From positions 7,870,812 to 7,934,811 of the forward strand of contig CM119270.1 in the NCBI GenBank assembly GCA_051294375.1: DNA of 64,000 nt. Direction: 5' to 3'. The translations under genes were made by a program, and so were the position numbers. The notes under the pieces are model-generated. The model was not told the origin of the DNA. It saw only the letters and a program-made list of their open reading frames with translations, and did not search any database. Numbering within the stretch: the first letter of the stretch is position 1; each line of letters begins with the position of its first letter. Shown piece after piece: positions 40,261 through 51,300 of this stretch. The stretch comes from Paraspadella gotoi (taxonomy: Eukaryota; Chaetognatha).

Positions 40261-40391
40261 GTCAGTTCGTTTGTTTATATTCATTTATATATTGAAGCAA
40301 TGATTCATTGTTTTACCGCTTTATTGATTGATTGGTTCATTCATTCATCTTTTTCATTCGGTTACACGTTCGTTTATTCATTAATTATATT

Positions 40392-40424
<33 letters not shown>

Positions 40425-40428
40425 TTTT

Positions 40429-41030
40429 GCCAGCAGATGATCCACAGATGGTCCGCCCTCCGTAACGTATCTGACGACGACTTCCTCCGTCGACTGATAG
40501 ACTCACCTGCCAGCGGATGATCCACAGATGGTCCGCCTCCGTAACGTATCTGACGAGACTTCCTCGTCGACAGATAGACTCACCTGCCAGCAGATGATCT
40601 ACAGATTGTCCAACCTCTGTAACGTATCTGATGACGACTTCCTCGTCGACAGATAGACTCACCTGCCAGCAGATGATCCACAGATGGTCCGCCTCGTAAC
40701 GTATCTGACGACGACTTCCTCCTTGACAGATAGACTCACCTGCCAGCAGATGATCCACAGATGGTCCGCCTTCTGTAACGTATCTGACAGACGACTTCCT
40801 CCTCGACAGATAGACTCACCTGCCAGCAGATGATCCACAGATGGTCCCCTCCGTAACGTATCTGACGACAACTTCCTCCTCGACAGATAGACTCACCTGC
40901 CAGCAGATGATCTACAGATTGTCCACCTCCGTAACGTATCTGACGACGACTTCCTCGTCGACCGATAGACTCACCTGCCAGCAGATGATCCACAGATGGT
41001 CCGCCTCCGTAACGTATCTGACGACGACGG
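40429..41030 (+). repeat. 78-bp tandem array, left arm of a large palindrome
   Basis: Nearly eight units of 77-80 bp; ACTCACCTG starts at 40501, 40578, 40657, 40734, 40814, 40891 and 40969. The unit contains CACCTGCCAGCAGATGATCC, ACAGATGGTCCGCCTCCGTA and ACGTATCTGACGACGACTTC. On the minus strand every ACTCACCTG reads CAGGTGAGT, a perfect splice-donor consensus. On the + strand one frame reads [17 protein letters not shown]. The array starts straight after a (TTTA)n run and its last unit continues into the coding-like segment at 41010. Confidence 0.9.
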
Positions 41031-41158
41031 GCTTCTCGCTTCCGGCGACGAAACCGAATCCCAATTCCGGATCGCGTTCGAGGAGGAACGTCGCGGGAGA
41101 CGGAGCGGGGGGGAGTTGGTCGGGGTCGGGGGGACGCGCTGGAAAAAAAAGGGGGAGG
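41010..41158 (+). other. Coding-like segment at the end of the 78-bp array
   Basis: The last unit of the 78-bp array runs without a break into a GC-rich segment open in two + frames. One reads [20 protein letters not shown]; the other reads [20 protein letters not shown]. The second frame has a possible acceptor inside the last array unit (CCACAG|A) that would complete the phase-2 codon left by the exon ending at 40260. No good donor is visible before the frame runs into an AG/G-rich stretch. It could be an exon, a relic of the sequence that seeded the array, or chance. I recognise no domain. Confidence 0.22.
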
Positions 41159-41168
41159 GGGAGAAGTG

Positions 41169-41266
41169 AAGACGATTATTCAATCACTCCATCAATAATT
41201 CAATATCGTTCAGAACCATTGATAATTAATAATTAATTAGCATTCAAGCCGTGACGGCAATCAACT
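41169..41266 (+). repeat. Palindrome inner arm, left
   Basis: GACGATTATTCAATCACTCC through GCCGTGACGGCAATCAACT pairs with 41570-41666 in inverted orientation. Only about one indel separates the arms over ~97 bp. Between them are 303 bp of GAAT/AAAT repeats and a 25-N gap. Confidence 0.9.
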
Positions 41267-41339
41267 GTTAATTCAACTAAAAGACTGATTTAAAAAAAAT
41301 GAAAAATGAAACATCCATGACACAATGAATGGATGACAT

Positions 41340-41428
41340 GATATGATGCATGACATGAATGAATAAATGAATGAATGAATGAATGAATAAGAATGAATGA
41401 AATAATAACAAATAAATAATAAATAAAA

Positions 41429-41459
<31 letters not shown>

Positions 41460-41470
41460 AATAAATCAAA

Positions 41471-41542
<72 letters not shown>

Positions 41543-41544
41543 AT
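41340..41544. repeat. (GAAT)n and (AAAT)n at the palindrome centre
   Basis: ATGAATGA units are followed by AAATAAAT units interrupted by AATAAAATAAATC. A second (TTTA)n run sits at 40396-40427 just outside the left array. Confidence 0.85.
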
Positions 41545-41569
41545 NNNNNNNNNNNNNNNNNNNNNNNNN
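41545..41569. other. Assembly gap (25 N) at the palindrome centre
   Basis: A 25-N run, as also at 53249, suggests a fixed placeholder of unknown true size. Confidence 0.99.
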
Positions 41570-41666
41570 AGTTGATTGCCTCACGGCTTGAATGCTAATT
41601 AATTATTAATTATCAATGGTTCTGAACGATATTGAATTATTGATGGAGTGATTGAATAATCGTCTT
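41570..41666 (-). repeat. Palindrome inner arm, right
   Basis: AGTTGATTGCCTCACGGCTT through GAGTGATTGAATAATCGTCT is the reverse complement of 41169-41266. It runs into the gap at 41667, beyond which the inverted 78-bp array resumes. Confidence 0.9.
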
Positions 41667-41895
41667 NNNNNNNNNNNNNNNNNNNNNNNNNNNNNNNNNN
41701 NNNNNNNNNNNNNNNNNNNNNNNNNNNNNNNNNNNNNNNNNNNNNNNNNNNNNNNNNNNNNNNNNNNNNNNNNNNNNNNNNNNNNNNNNNNNNNNNNNNN
41801 NNNNNNNNNNNNNNNNNNNNNNNNNNNNNNNNNNNNNNNNNNNNNNNNNNNNNNNNNNNNNNNNNNNNNNNNNNNNNNNNNNNNNNNNNNNNNNN
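41667..41895. other. Assembly gap (N) in the right palindrome arm
   Basis: 229 Ns between the inner arm and the inverted 78-bp array. Confidence 0.99.
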
Positions 41896-42330
41896 GTCTA
41901 TCTGTCGAGGAGGAAGTTGTCGTCAGATACGTTACAGAAGGCGGACCATCTGTGGATCATCTGCTGGCAGGTGAGTCTANNNNNNNNNNNNNNNNNNNNN
42001 NNNNNNNNNNNNNNNNNNNNNNNNNNNNNNNNNNNNNNNNNNNNNNNNNNNNNNNNNNNNNNNNNNNNNNNNNNNNNNNNNNNNNNNNNNNNNNNNNNNN
42101 NNNNNNNNNNNNNNNNNNNNNNNNNNNNNNNNNNNNNNNNNNNNNNNNCTGTGGATCATCTGCTGGCAGGTGAGTCTATCTGTCGATGAGGAAGTTGGCA
42201 TCAGATACATCACGGAGGTAGGACCATCTGTGGATCATCTGCTGGCAGGTTAGTTTATCTGTCGATGAGGAAGTCGTCGTCAGATACGTCACGGAGGGCG
42301 GACCATCATGTGGATCATCTGCTGGCAGTA
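41896..42330 (-). repeat. 78-bp tandem array, right arm (inverted) with gap
   Basis: These are the same units as 40429-41030 in inverted orientation, interrupted by Ns (41980-42148). Here CAGGTGAGT (41968 and 42167) or CAGGTTAGT (42246) reads on the + strand, the sense strand of the FRMPD-like gene. The last visible unit ends GGCAGTAGATAG. A decayed relic (GGATCATCTGAGGATCATCT) follows at 42522-42560. Confidence 0.88.
41980..42148. other. Assembly gap (N) inside the inverted array
   Basis: 169 Ns, about two 78-bp units. Confidence 0.99.
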
Positions 42331-42832
42331 GATAGAGTAGTAACAAGGAAGTATTAATTTAATTTTATTTCATATTGTTGAATAACATGGAATCCGTAAA
42401 AAACATACATTACATGACGATAAAAAGTGTATATCATACATACATACATAGTTTATTATTTATAAATTGCCGAGTGAATTAGCTTAAGTGGACAGTAAGC
42501 TGGTTCTCTGCCTGCCACAGGGCGGATCATCTGAGGATCATCTGCTATCCGATGAGTCAATCTGTTGACTAGTAAGTCTCAGTTACTGAGATTTGTACGA
42601 GTAAATAAAACTGTGTCTTTGGCTTCCCAGCCTCGGGTACGCAGAAGGTGTCTCAGTAAAGGAGAGTCAACCTCGGCGATTCTCCCTATTCTTTTATTTC
42701 TTTCTTTTAATCTCACTATTTTTACTTTTATGAAAAAGATTATGTAATTTGCCTTGTTTCACGTTCCTCTATTTTTACTTCAACTTAGCTATGAATGCAT
42801 ATTCTTCTTTTTCTCCGCATCGCCTCTCCTTC

Positions 42833-42835
<3 letters not shown>

Positions 42836-42876
<41 letters not shown>
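42836..42876 (+). repeat. (TC)n array
   Basis: About 19 CT units, shortly before the gap at 42985. Confidence 0.95.
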
Positions 42877-42878
<2 letters not shown>

Positions 42879-42984
42879 AAGTTTGACGTCGGTCGAGAAG
42901 GAGAGAAGCGGAGGACAGCGGACGTCGAGGAAGTGACGGGAGGAGAAAGGGGAGAGAATCTGGGGAGAAGAGATGAGAGCGGAT

Positions 42985-43433
42985 NNNNNNNNNNNNNNNN
43001 NNNNNNNNNNNNNNNNNNNNNNNNNNNNNNNNNNNNNNNNNNNNNNNNNNNNNNNNNNNNNNNNNNNNNNNNNNNNNNNNNNNNNNNNNNNNNNNNNNNN
43101 NNNNNNNNNNNNNNNNNNNNNNNNNNNNNNNNNNNNNNNNNNNNNNNNNNNNNNNNNNNNNNNNNNNNNNNNNNNNNNNNNNNNNNNNNNNNNNNNNNNN
43201 NNNNNNNNNNNNNNNNNNNNNNNNNNNNNNNNNNNNNNNNNNNNNNNNNNNNNNNNNNNNNNNNNNNNNNNNNNNNNNNNNNNNNNNNNNNNNNNNNNNN
43301 NNNNNNNNNNNNNNNNNNNNNNNNNNNNNNNNNNNNNNNNNNNNNNNNNNNNNNNNNNNNNNNNNNNNNNNNNNNNNNNNNNNNNNNNNNNNNNNNNNNN
43401 NNNNNNNNNNNNNNNNNNNNNNNNNNNNNNNNN
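42985..43433. other. Assembly gap (N)
   Basis: 449 Ns within the FRMPD-like gene, large enough to hide an exon. Confidence 0.99.
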
Positions 43434-43699
43434 AATTGTTCAAAAAAAGAAGTGAAAGTGTGGCGGAATAAGCAAAAGGAAATGTAGTGAAAAAATGTAG
43501 GAAAAATGTTTAAAAAGTAGATTTTTTTAAACACATAAAATCTAAGACGGGGAAAAAATTTCAGTGAAAAATTGTGCGGAAAAAGACGAGAAAAAAATCC
43601 TGATGTGAAATGCGAAGCGCAAACTTACCAATAAAAAAAAAGACGAAAAAGAAAAAAGCTTCTATTTTTTTTCTCCGTAAGTACTAAGGAACTCGGTAA

Positions 43700-43782
43700 A
43701 TGCGCACTCGTTATCGGCGTATACGTTTTATGAGAACTCGTTATAGACGAACTCGTTATATGGGCGAACTCGTTAGGTACGA
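43700..43782 (+). repeat. ~19-bp tandem repeat with ACTCGTTAT
   Basis: About five imperfect units of the GAACTCGTTATAGGCGAACT type with spacing near 18-24 bp. One + frame reads MRTRYRRIRFMRTRYRRTRY. Short and degenerate. Confidence 0.5.
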
Positions 43783-43917
43783 CCGCAGCATCGGCAATAT
43801 CCCCTTTTTTCGATATTTCGAGTCCACTTCTCTTTTTTGTCGCCATGGACCTCGAGATAAGGTTTCGTCCCTTACGCATTTCGTCAAAGACTTTTCCCCT
43901 CTTACCCCTCTCTCTTC

Positions 43918-44216
<299 letters not shown>

Positions 44217-44220
44217 GAAG

Positions 44221-44311
44221 GCATATGGTTTGACTTTCCCTTCACTATCTCGGACGCTGATTTGGTCCATCCGGCGGACTCAGCCGCGGACTTTCCTCGG
44301 CGGCCGTCGGA
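44221..44311 (+). CDS. Candidate exon for the first half of the PDZ domain (alternative A)
   Basis: A 300-bp (TC)n array ends in ...CTGAAG, a plausible acceptor, and is followed by 91 nt ending at CGGA|GTAAAA, a moderate donor. Read in phase 0 it starts AYGLTF, which resembles the G-phi-x-phi carboxylate-binding loop of PDZ domains. It ends one base into a codon, as required by the exon at 47212, giving ...GGRRSDRIL. In another frame the middle reads ISDADLVHPADSAADF, which looks even more PDZ-like. A pair of compensating indels (assembly error or decay) would therefore make a better domain. The splice signals and frames are seen; the domain interpretation is inference. It competes with the alternative at 46215-46290. 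Confidence 0.35.
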
Positions 44312-46214
44312 GTAAAAGTTCGCGCCCCTGATCGGCTCGTCTTTGCCAGCGAAGGAAGAGATTTCTTCCTTCTCTCTTCTGTTTTTCGCTCCTCTTCATC
44401 CTCATTCGCGTCCTTTACTCTCGAAATTTCGGTGAGAAAATTTATGATTTCTCGCTGGAGAAAATAAAACTTTTTCTCAAATGTTGCAATTTTTAAAAAA
44501 GGGGGAAAACTAACTTGAACGCTTGCAATATTTTTTCTTCAATACGCCATAGATGTTTTTTGAATAAAAAAAAAGTAAAATAAAAAATTATTTTTTTCAT
44601 GTCCATATTAAAAAGTTTAAAAATGTAATTTTAATGAAGATTAAAAATATCAAAAGGGTATTTTTTTTCCTATAACATTAAATAATAATTATGCTGTTAA
44701 GCCTTAATTCAGGTTACTTCTCTCGCCAGTCTGCACTCTGCGTGCAAGTTTTCACTGTCTGTTTGTCTGGGAATGCTTGAAAGTGTTTAGAGAGGGTCGA
44801 TTCGAAAAAAGCCCACGGACCCTAAAAGTTTAAAACAAAAGTTTCTTCAATAAATGACCCATCCAGACCTGCTTTTATTCAGTGCTGTCCCAATGGTACT
44901 GTTCAGTTAAGAAAAGCTTACTGCCTCTATACCAGATCGAAAAACTTTTAATTCATATAATGAATATGCGCGATAGTATGGAACCATTTTATAGGATAGC
45001 TAAATTTTAAAATTGAAAAAGAAAACTCCTTAGTTATTACAATAAAGCAATTTGCGTTTTTTGAAAAAAAAAATTTTAGCGATTTTTTTTTTAATTTTAA
45101 ATAATATAATTTTATGTATTATTTATTCAAATATTTTTTATAATATTGTTAAATAATGTTTTTAAATATTTTCTTTAGACAGGACAGTAAAAGAAATACC
45201 TCACTATTTTTATCTCCAGAGCTTTATAATGCAGTATCCTTATTTTTTTTAAAATTAATAAACTTACCTTGTTCATATTACTTTTTTAGAATTGATATAA
45301 TTGATAATTTACTTGAATAAACAATAGCAACCATTTTGGTTGTGGCTTAAATGATTCAATCGCTCACAACTTTCAATAATAAAATTTAAATAATAAAATT
45401 ATTAGCATGTTTTTTATATTTTTTTAAACTTTTTTTATATTTGTTTATTCTTTTTTATTAAGGACTTTATTTTATCCAAATTAAAATTTAAATATTTATA
45501 ATCTATTTAATATTTTTTACATAATTTTTGTAATAAAAATTTATTTTAAAGTAAAAAAAGCAAAAGAAAAATTTATTATAAATTGAGTTTCGAAATAGAG
45601 TATCATAAATTGGATAAGAACTTATCTTTGAACATTGTTATCTCAGAAGAAATAACATTTTTCGCCACAATATGTAAGTTATATAAGGTTAACCGACAGG
45701 TACCATAGGATCACCACTGTATGTATGGTAACACGCGTTAAGTTCTTTTTACTATTTAAAATTATTAAAATATACCGCGTAATGACTTTCATTCCATATC
45801 ATTTCGACTCAGCTTTTGGAATATATTTGTTAACTGGGCCATGAAATAACCCTAAAAAAAGCAAAAAGTATTTGATAAAGAGATACATTATTATTGCCGT
45901 ATTGACTGATGAATTTTTTCAAAAAATTTGTTATATAACTTTTTAAATTATTTCAAGCATTGATAAAATGAACCAAAAAATATATTACAACTTATAAAAT
46001 ATTAAATGTACAACCAATAATAAAAATTATCCATTCATTGATAAATCTTTAATTAACTTTGTTTATTTTGGATTAATAAGGGAAAATTATTGTAAAAGAG
46101 TGAAAAGCCCAAAAAAAACTAAAGAGAAACTTTAGGCTAGAGAAGAGAAGAAAAGAGCTCGGGTACTTTTCGGCGAGTCTTTCGCACCCTCAACCCCGCG
46201 ACGATCGCCCGTAG
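44312..46214. other. AT-rich intron of the FRMPD-like gene
   Basis: About 1.7 kb of very AT-rich DNA with one balanced patch (44700-44940) and the MITE fragment at 46008. No supported exon. Confidence 0.5.
46008..46050. mobile_element. Fragment of the MITE-like repeat
   Basis: GTACAACCAATAATAAAAAT and TTATCCATTCATTGATAAA match the end of copies A-C. The rest is absent, so this is a short relic. Confidence 0.4.
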
Positions 46215-46290
46215 GTAGAGAAAGAAGAGGATATCTCGCTCATTTGTCGAGAGTCACCGACGCGGATGACCTCCGACCTTCGACCGGCTG
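46215..46290 (+). CDS. Candidate exon for the first half of the PDZ domain (alternative B)
   Basis: The frame is open from 46215 and reads ...ESPTRMTSDLRPA, then one base of Gly, ending at a strong donor (GGCTG|GTAAGA). Joined to the exon at 47212 it gives SDLRPAGDRILRING, which keeps the GD that is almost invariant before PDZ strand betaC. The intron removed (46291-47211) would be almost entirely the giant (TC)n array. A weak acceptor (CGTAG|G) precedes the open frame. The segment is too short to hold the PDZ carboxylate-binding loop, so another exon would be needed upstream. Alternative A at 44221-44311 is also phase-compatible with 47212. Confidence 0.35.
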
Positions 46291-46373
46291 GTAAGAGAGA
46301 GAGGAGCGGAAAGAGGAGGAAGCCTTTTTGCCGTTCACCCCGCGCTCGGTCGATTTGTCGACCAATCCCCATG

Positions 46374-47190
<817 letters not shown>

Positions 47191-47211
47191 CCTTCCACGC
47201 CCCTCAACCAG

Positions 47212-47345
47212 GCGACCGCATTCTCCGCATCAACGGCGCCGACGTCTCAGAGTCCCCGCGAGATCACGTGATCGACGCGATTCGCGGCTGCGAGGAAAGG
47301 ATCATGCTGACTGTTTCTCAGCCGGCCATCATGAAGACTGTGCAG
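47212..47345 (+). CDS. PDZ domain, C-terminal half (FRMPD4/1/3-like)
   Basis: This 134-nt exon has acceptor CCCTCAACCAG|GC and donor ACTGTGCAG|GTGAAG. It encodes (G)DRILRINGADV, then SPRDHVIDAIRGCEERIMLT, then VSQP. These are the betaC strand, alphaB helix and betaF strand of a PDZ domain. The signature after the betaD turn (PR..VID.IR.C.E.I.LTV.QP) agrees closely with the PDZ of the FRMPD4 family. FRMPD proteins are cytoplasmic scaffolds that bind C-terminal peptides through the PDZ and phosphoinositides or partners through the FERM domain; vertebrate FRMPD4 acts at synapses. The exon is entered in phase 1 and left in phase 0, matching 47971. An 820-bp (TC)n array forms the upstream pyrimidine tract. 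Other PDZ families such as PDZ-RhoGEF fit less well in alphaB. Confidence 0.85.
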
Positions 47346-47970
47346 GTGAAGATACCGTCAATCAGCGTCGTGAAGACTGTGCTGGTTAAGTCGGGAATGT
47401 TTAGAGAGAAAAAAAAAATGACTGGCGGCCATTTTAAATTATGTTCTAGTAGTGGTAGTTTGTTTGAGATGTCTGTGAATTTCCTTTTAAGAAGCGTAAT
47501 GAATTCCAAACAAAATAAGAAAATAATTTGACAATAAGCCAAAACTAAAAAACAAAAACAAGGAAAAAGCTCTAGCCAAAAAGTAGATTAGCCAATAGCC
47601 ATGAAACAAACAAATAAGTCAATTATGCGAACCTCCGGCAATTCTATCCAATTCTATCAAATTATATAAAGTAAATTCGATTAAAAAACTTTATCTAAAG
47701 GTTAGTCATATTAATAAGGGGGCAAAAAGTCTGTGAAAGGAACAGTAAACTATGAAGACTCGTTAGGGAAGTTAGGGATGTCTGAAAAAAGGCCGTTCGA
47801 AATACTTCAGAGGTACATTAAGGTTGTCTAAAGAAAAAGAATGATATCTTTTTTAAATCTTCTTTAAATCTTTTTTCAAATCTATTTTAAATCTTTTTTC
47901 AAATCTATTTTAAATCTTTTTTCAAATCTTTTTTAAATCTTTTTTAAATCCTCTCATCTTCCTTCTTCAG

Positions 47971-48167
47971 TCGTTGGATCGCAACGGAGGCCGGCTGCAC
48001 GACTTTCCTCACGTCAACGGTGGCGCCAGTCCCCGACGGGGAACAAGCAATGCCGGAACCAATCAGACGGGAACCAATCAGAAATCCTCGTTCATGACGG
48101 AGGGAAGAAGATCGTCGAGGTTTAAATCCAAAGGACCCTTGAGGAGCCAATGCGTTCACAGAGTCAG
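47971..48167 (+). CDS. Post-PDZ basic linker exon of the FRMPD-like gene
   Basis: This 197-nt exon has a strong acceptor (CATCTTCCTTCTTCAG|T) and donor (GAGTCAG|GTTTGG). It joins the PDZ exon in phase 0, reading SLDRNGGRLHDF and onward. The segment KSSFMTEGRRSSRFKSKGPL ending VHRVR is Ser/Lys/Arg-rich. It resembles the short basic stretch (K-S-x-F ... R/K-rich ... VRF) that follows the PDZ in FRMPD4-type proteins just before the FERM-like region. The exon ends in phase 2, so at least one more exon must follow. None is convincing up to 64 kb, and the gap at 48296-48407 begins 128 bp downstream. The exon includes a duplicated six-residue unit (N-[AQ]-G-T-N-Q-type). Confidence 0.75.
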
Positions 48168-48295
48168 GTTTGGGCGTCGTTGTTGTTACTGTTGATGTCC
48201 CGGTTGTTGTTGTTGTTGTTGTTTTTGTTGTTGTAGGAAATACTAACACTTGATTTCCCGTCAACCTTTCAACTTCAGCTTCAGAAATCAAGAAA

Positions 48296-48407
48296 NNNNN
48301 NNNNNNNNNNNNNNNNNNNNNNNNNNNNNNNNNNNNNNNNNNNNNNNNNNNNNNNNNNNNNNNNNNNNNNNNNNNNNNNNNNNNNNNNNNNNNNNNNNNN
48401 NNNNNNN
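48296..48407. other. Assembly gap (N)
   Basis: 112 Ns shortly after the last recognised FRMPD-like exon. Confidence 0.99.
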
Positions 48408-48964
48408 GCGCGTTTTATCTGCATTTCCATTTCCTTTATTTTTTCTTTTGCAACTTTCCATCGCAACATTTTCACACTTTTCATTTTTTTCCTATTTTGT
48501 TTTCTTTTTCTCTTTTTCCTTTTGAATTTGATTCTTTTTTTTGGCCAACACCTAATTGAGTCTTTTAGGAGTTTTATTTTTACCTATTCTTTGTTCTTTT
48601 CTTATATCTTTCTTGCTACCTCCTTTTTTTTGCCTTTTTTATTTCAATCGGTTATTTCAAACGAAACTATTTTTTTCTCGCCTGCCCCTTTGAGATTTTC
48701 TAGACTTTCTTTTTCTTCATCTTCTTCAAAGTCTAAGATAACTTTCTCTTTATAAAATATACTATGCACTATACTATACTATATAATATACACGATTCCA
48801 TTATCCTTTAAAATATTTTCCATTACACCCCTTCTCTCTTCTTTTTCTTTCTTTTCCTCCTTTTCTTTCCTCCTTATCTCCTCTTTTGTCTCCGACTTTT
48901 TACTTATTTTTTGTCCCCAACTTTTATTTCCTACGACGGAATCCGAAGATTAAAAACTGTGAAA
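48408..48964. other. T-rich sequence after the FRMPD-like linker exon
   Basis: T/C-rich, Phe/Ser-type frames only. TATACTATACTATATAATATA near 48765. Confidence 0.5.
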
Positions 48965-49190
48965 AGGAGAAAAGATGAGAGGAGAGAGGAAAAGAAAAGA
49001 GGGGAGGAGAGAAGAAAATAAAAGAGGGGAGGAGAGAGGAAAAGAAAAGAGGGGAGGAGAGAGGAAAAGAAAAGAGGGGAAGAGAGAGGAAAAGAAAAGA
49101 AGGGAGGAGAGAGGAAAAGAAAATAGGGGAAGAGAGAGGAAAAGAAAAGAAGGGAGGAGAGAGGAAAATAAAAGAGGGGAAGTAGGAAAG
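48965..49190 (+). repeat. Purine minisatellite, ~27 bp (GAGAGGAAAAGAAAAGAGGG)
   Basis: About eight units of GAGAGGAAAAGAAAAGAGGG plus GAGGA, with A/T changes, all purine on the + strand. Open frames in it are compositional. Confidence 0.8.
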
Positions 49191-49429
49191 AAAAAGGAGG
49201 AAGAGTGAGAAAGTAGGAAGAAAGTTGGTGGGAAGAGGCAAAAGGTGGGAAACTTCAATACAAAATAATAATTTGAATTAAAAAAAAAAAAGACATGATC
49301 AGTAAGTTTGGTTAAGTTTGAAAATTAAAAGAACAAGAACGGCAATTCCAATGTGTTGCGCCGCAGTAACTTTATTTTTACGTGTATTTCCCATTTTTAA
49401 ACTTTTGTATTTATGAAAGGAACTGCATC

Positions 49430-49650
49430 AAAATCCGTCTTTTATTCCTAATAGTTTTAGGAATTCCCAAAGGCGGCGCGAGCAGTTCCTTTTTTTCTGC
49501 CTTAACAAATGAGCAACTAACTATAGGTAAATTATATTCATTTTTAACGTAAGTGGGACAGACCGACGGACAGACAAACCGACCAACCAACGGGCCAACC
49601 GACAGACCGACCGACCGAAAAGTGACTCCGCGAATACTCGCGGCGCCATT
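49430..49650 (-). repeat. GTCCGTCGGT-containing dispersed repeat, copy 2
   Basis: This is the inverted partner of 8020-8250. It shares TATTCGCGGAGTCACTTTT, the GGTCGGTCTGTC block, TCTGTCCCACTTACGTTAAA and a GCGCCGCCTT-like end. It is diverged and contains no functional coding frame. Confidence 0.55.
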
Positions 49651-49984
49651 CAAAAGACGAAGTGTGAAGAGAAAGTTTATGTGGAATGAAAGGGAAATAT
49701 GAGACGCAAAAAACAAAAGACAACTGCCGAAAAAAGAAATTAGATGGAAGGCGGGAAATAAAAAGAAGAAGATATTTTTTATGATCTTTTCGGAGCCAAA
49801 ATGTCGCGCGGAGAAAATCGGGTGTGAGAGTGGACACTCAGATACGGAATCTTAGGGATGTAATATTAAGAAGAAGATTTTAAGAAAAATGAAAATGTTA
49901 TACCTTGATATTTTTTTTATATGGCGGTAAAGTTAAATTTCATTTCCTTCGATTTAAGATTTTTATGGTTTTTAACGCCGGTGA

Positions 49985-50041
49985 CGCCCCAGCCCCGCCG
50001 CCGCTGTTGCTGGTACCGTCGCCGCCACCGCCACCGCCGAC

Positions 50042-50073
<32 letters not shown>

Positions 50074-50078
50074 CTTAG
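49985..50078. repeat. (CCG)n/(GCC)n array
   Basis: A GC-rich trinucleotide block, Ala/Val-rich on the minus strand. No splice context is convincing. Confidence 0.8.
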
Positions 50079-50274
50079 CTGACTTCGTTGTCTCAATCCT
50101 TATCTCCGTTGCTTTATTGGATTTTTCATTCTTTTGACCTTGTACTCTCTGTCTCCCTCTCTCCCTTTTTCTCTTTCTCTCTCTCACGGGACGTTCACAC
50201 CTTTTATTCGAGTTCCTTTGCAGACGAATTTTCACCTCCAGGTTTAATCTTTTCATCCTTTCTTGAACTTATTA

Positions 50275-50276
50275 TT

Positions 50277-50351
<75 letters not shown>

Positions 50352-50352
50352 A
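50275..50352 (+). repeat. (TTTC)n array
   Basis: About 19 perfect TTTC units. A shorter AAAG run of about eight units lies at 14632-14670. Confidence 0.95.
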
Positions 50353-50434
50353 TTTTCGTCCCTTCATTTCCCACGACTTCCTCTTCTGATGGAAGAGCCA
50401 AGCCTAAGGAATTTTTTTGTTCCCATGTCAGCTA

Positions 50435-50436
50435 TC

Positions 50437-50470
<34 letters not shown>

Positions 50471-50476
50471 CTCTCT

Positions 50477-50549
<73 letters not shown>

Positions 50550-50551
50550 CG
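50435..50551 (+). repeat. Interrupted (TC)n array
   Basis: CT repeats with TTCT interruptions. Confidence 0.9.
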
Positions 50552-50639
50552 TCTGTCATTCAGTCCATCGATCTCGCCATATTCACGCGCGCCAGTGTTT
50601 TGTGTTTCCGACGCGTGACTGTCTCTCTGAGATACCGAC

Positions 50640-51266
50640 TCCCGAAGCTTCTGCCTTTTTTCGTCCATCACTCCATTACTTGGTTATTTACTTATTTATT
50701 ATTATTATTGCATTTTTCTTTCTTTTCGTGACGTTATATAGCTATTATTCACGAATTTCTCTCCTCCACAGCACGATATTCTAGCTATTTCGGTTTAGCG
50801 ATAATAACCATCATTGCGAACGCAAGTTGACTCACGACAGTCCAAACGTCACGTCCCGATTGTCACCAGCCAACGGTCCCAAACTTGCGTGACCATAGCT
50901 TCACCAAGACGCCATATTTGTTCGATAGTGACGCCGCCTTTTTTTTCGGCGTCGTCACGAAAAGAGAAAAAAAAAGCTCGGAGCACGGTCGCGAATCGCG
51001 CGAGATTAATTCTCTGCTTATTTATGTCCGCGCACGAATTGTGGATTTGCTGTAAACAAAAAGCTCGGAGAGCGAGGAAAGGACAACCGAAAGAAAAAAA
51101 AACAAAAGAAAAGAAAACAAGAAAAAAATAGAAAAAAAACAAGAAAGAAAACAAAGCCGGAGTAACAAACCGCTTCGCACTCGATTTCCTCCTTTAATTT
51201 CTGGTTCATAACCGACCGGGCGCCCGTCGGAATTTTAACGCATGCGGGGGTAAATCGCGACAAGCG

Positions 51267-51300
<34 letters not shown>

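Noticed and set aside
40414-40993. Overlapping minus-strand frames over the 78-bp array ([11 protein letters not shown] repeats) as a repeat protein
   Set aside because: Unit lengths of 77-80 bp shift frame between units, and all frames stay open simply because the unit lacks stops.
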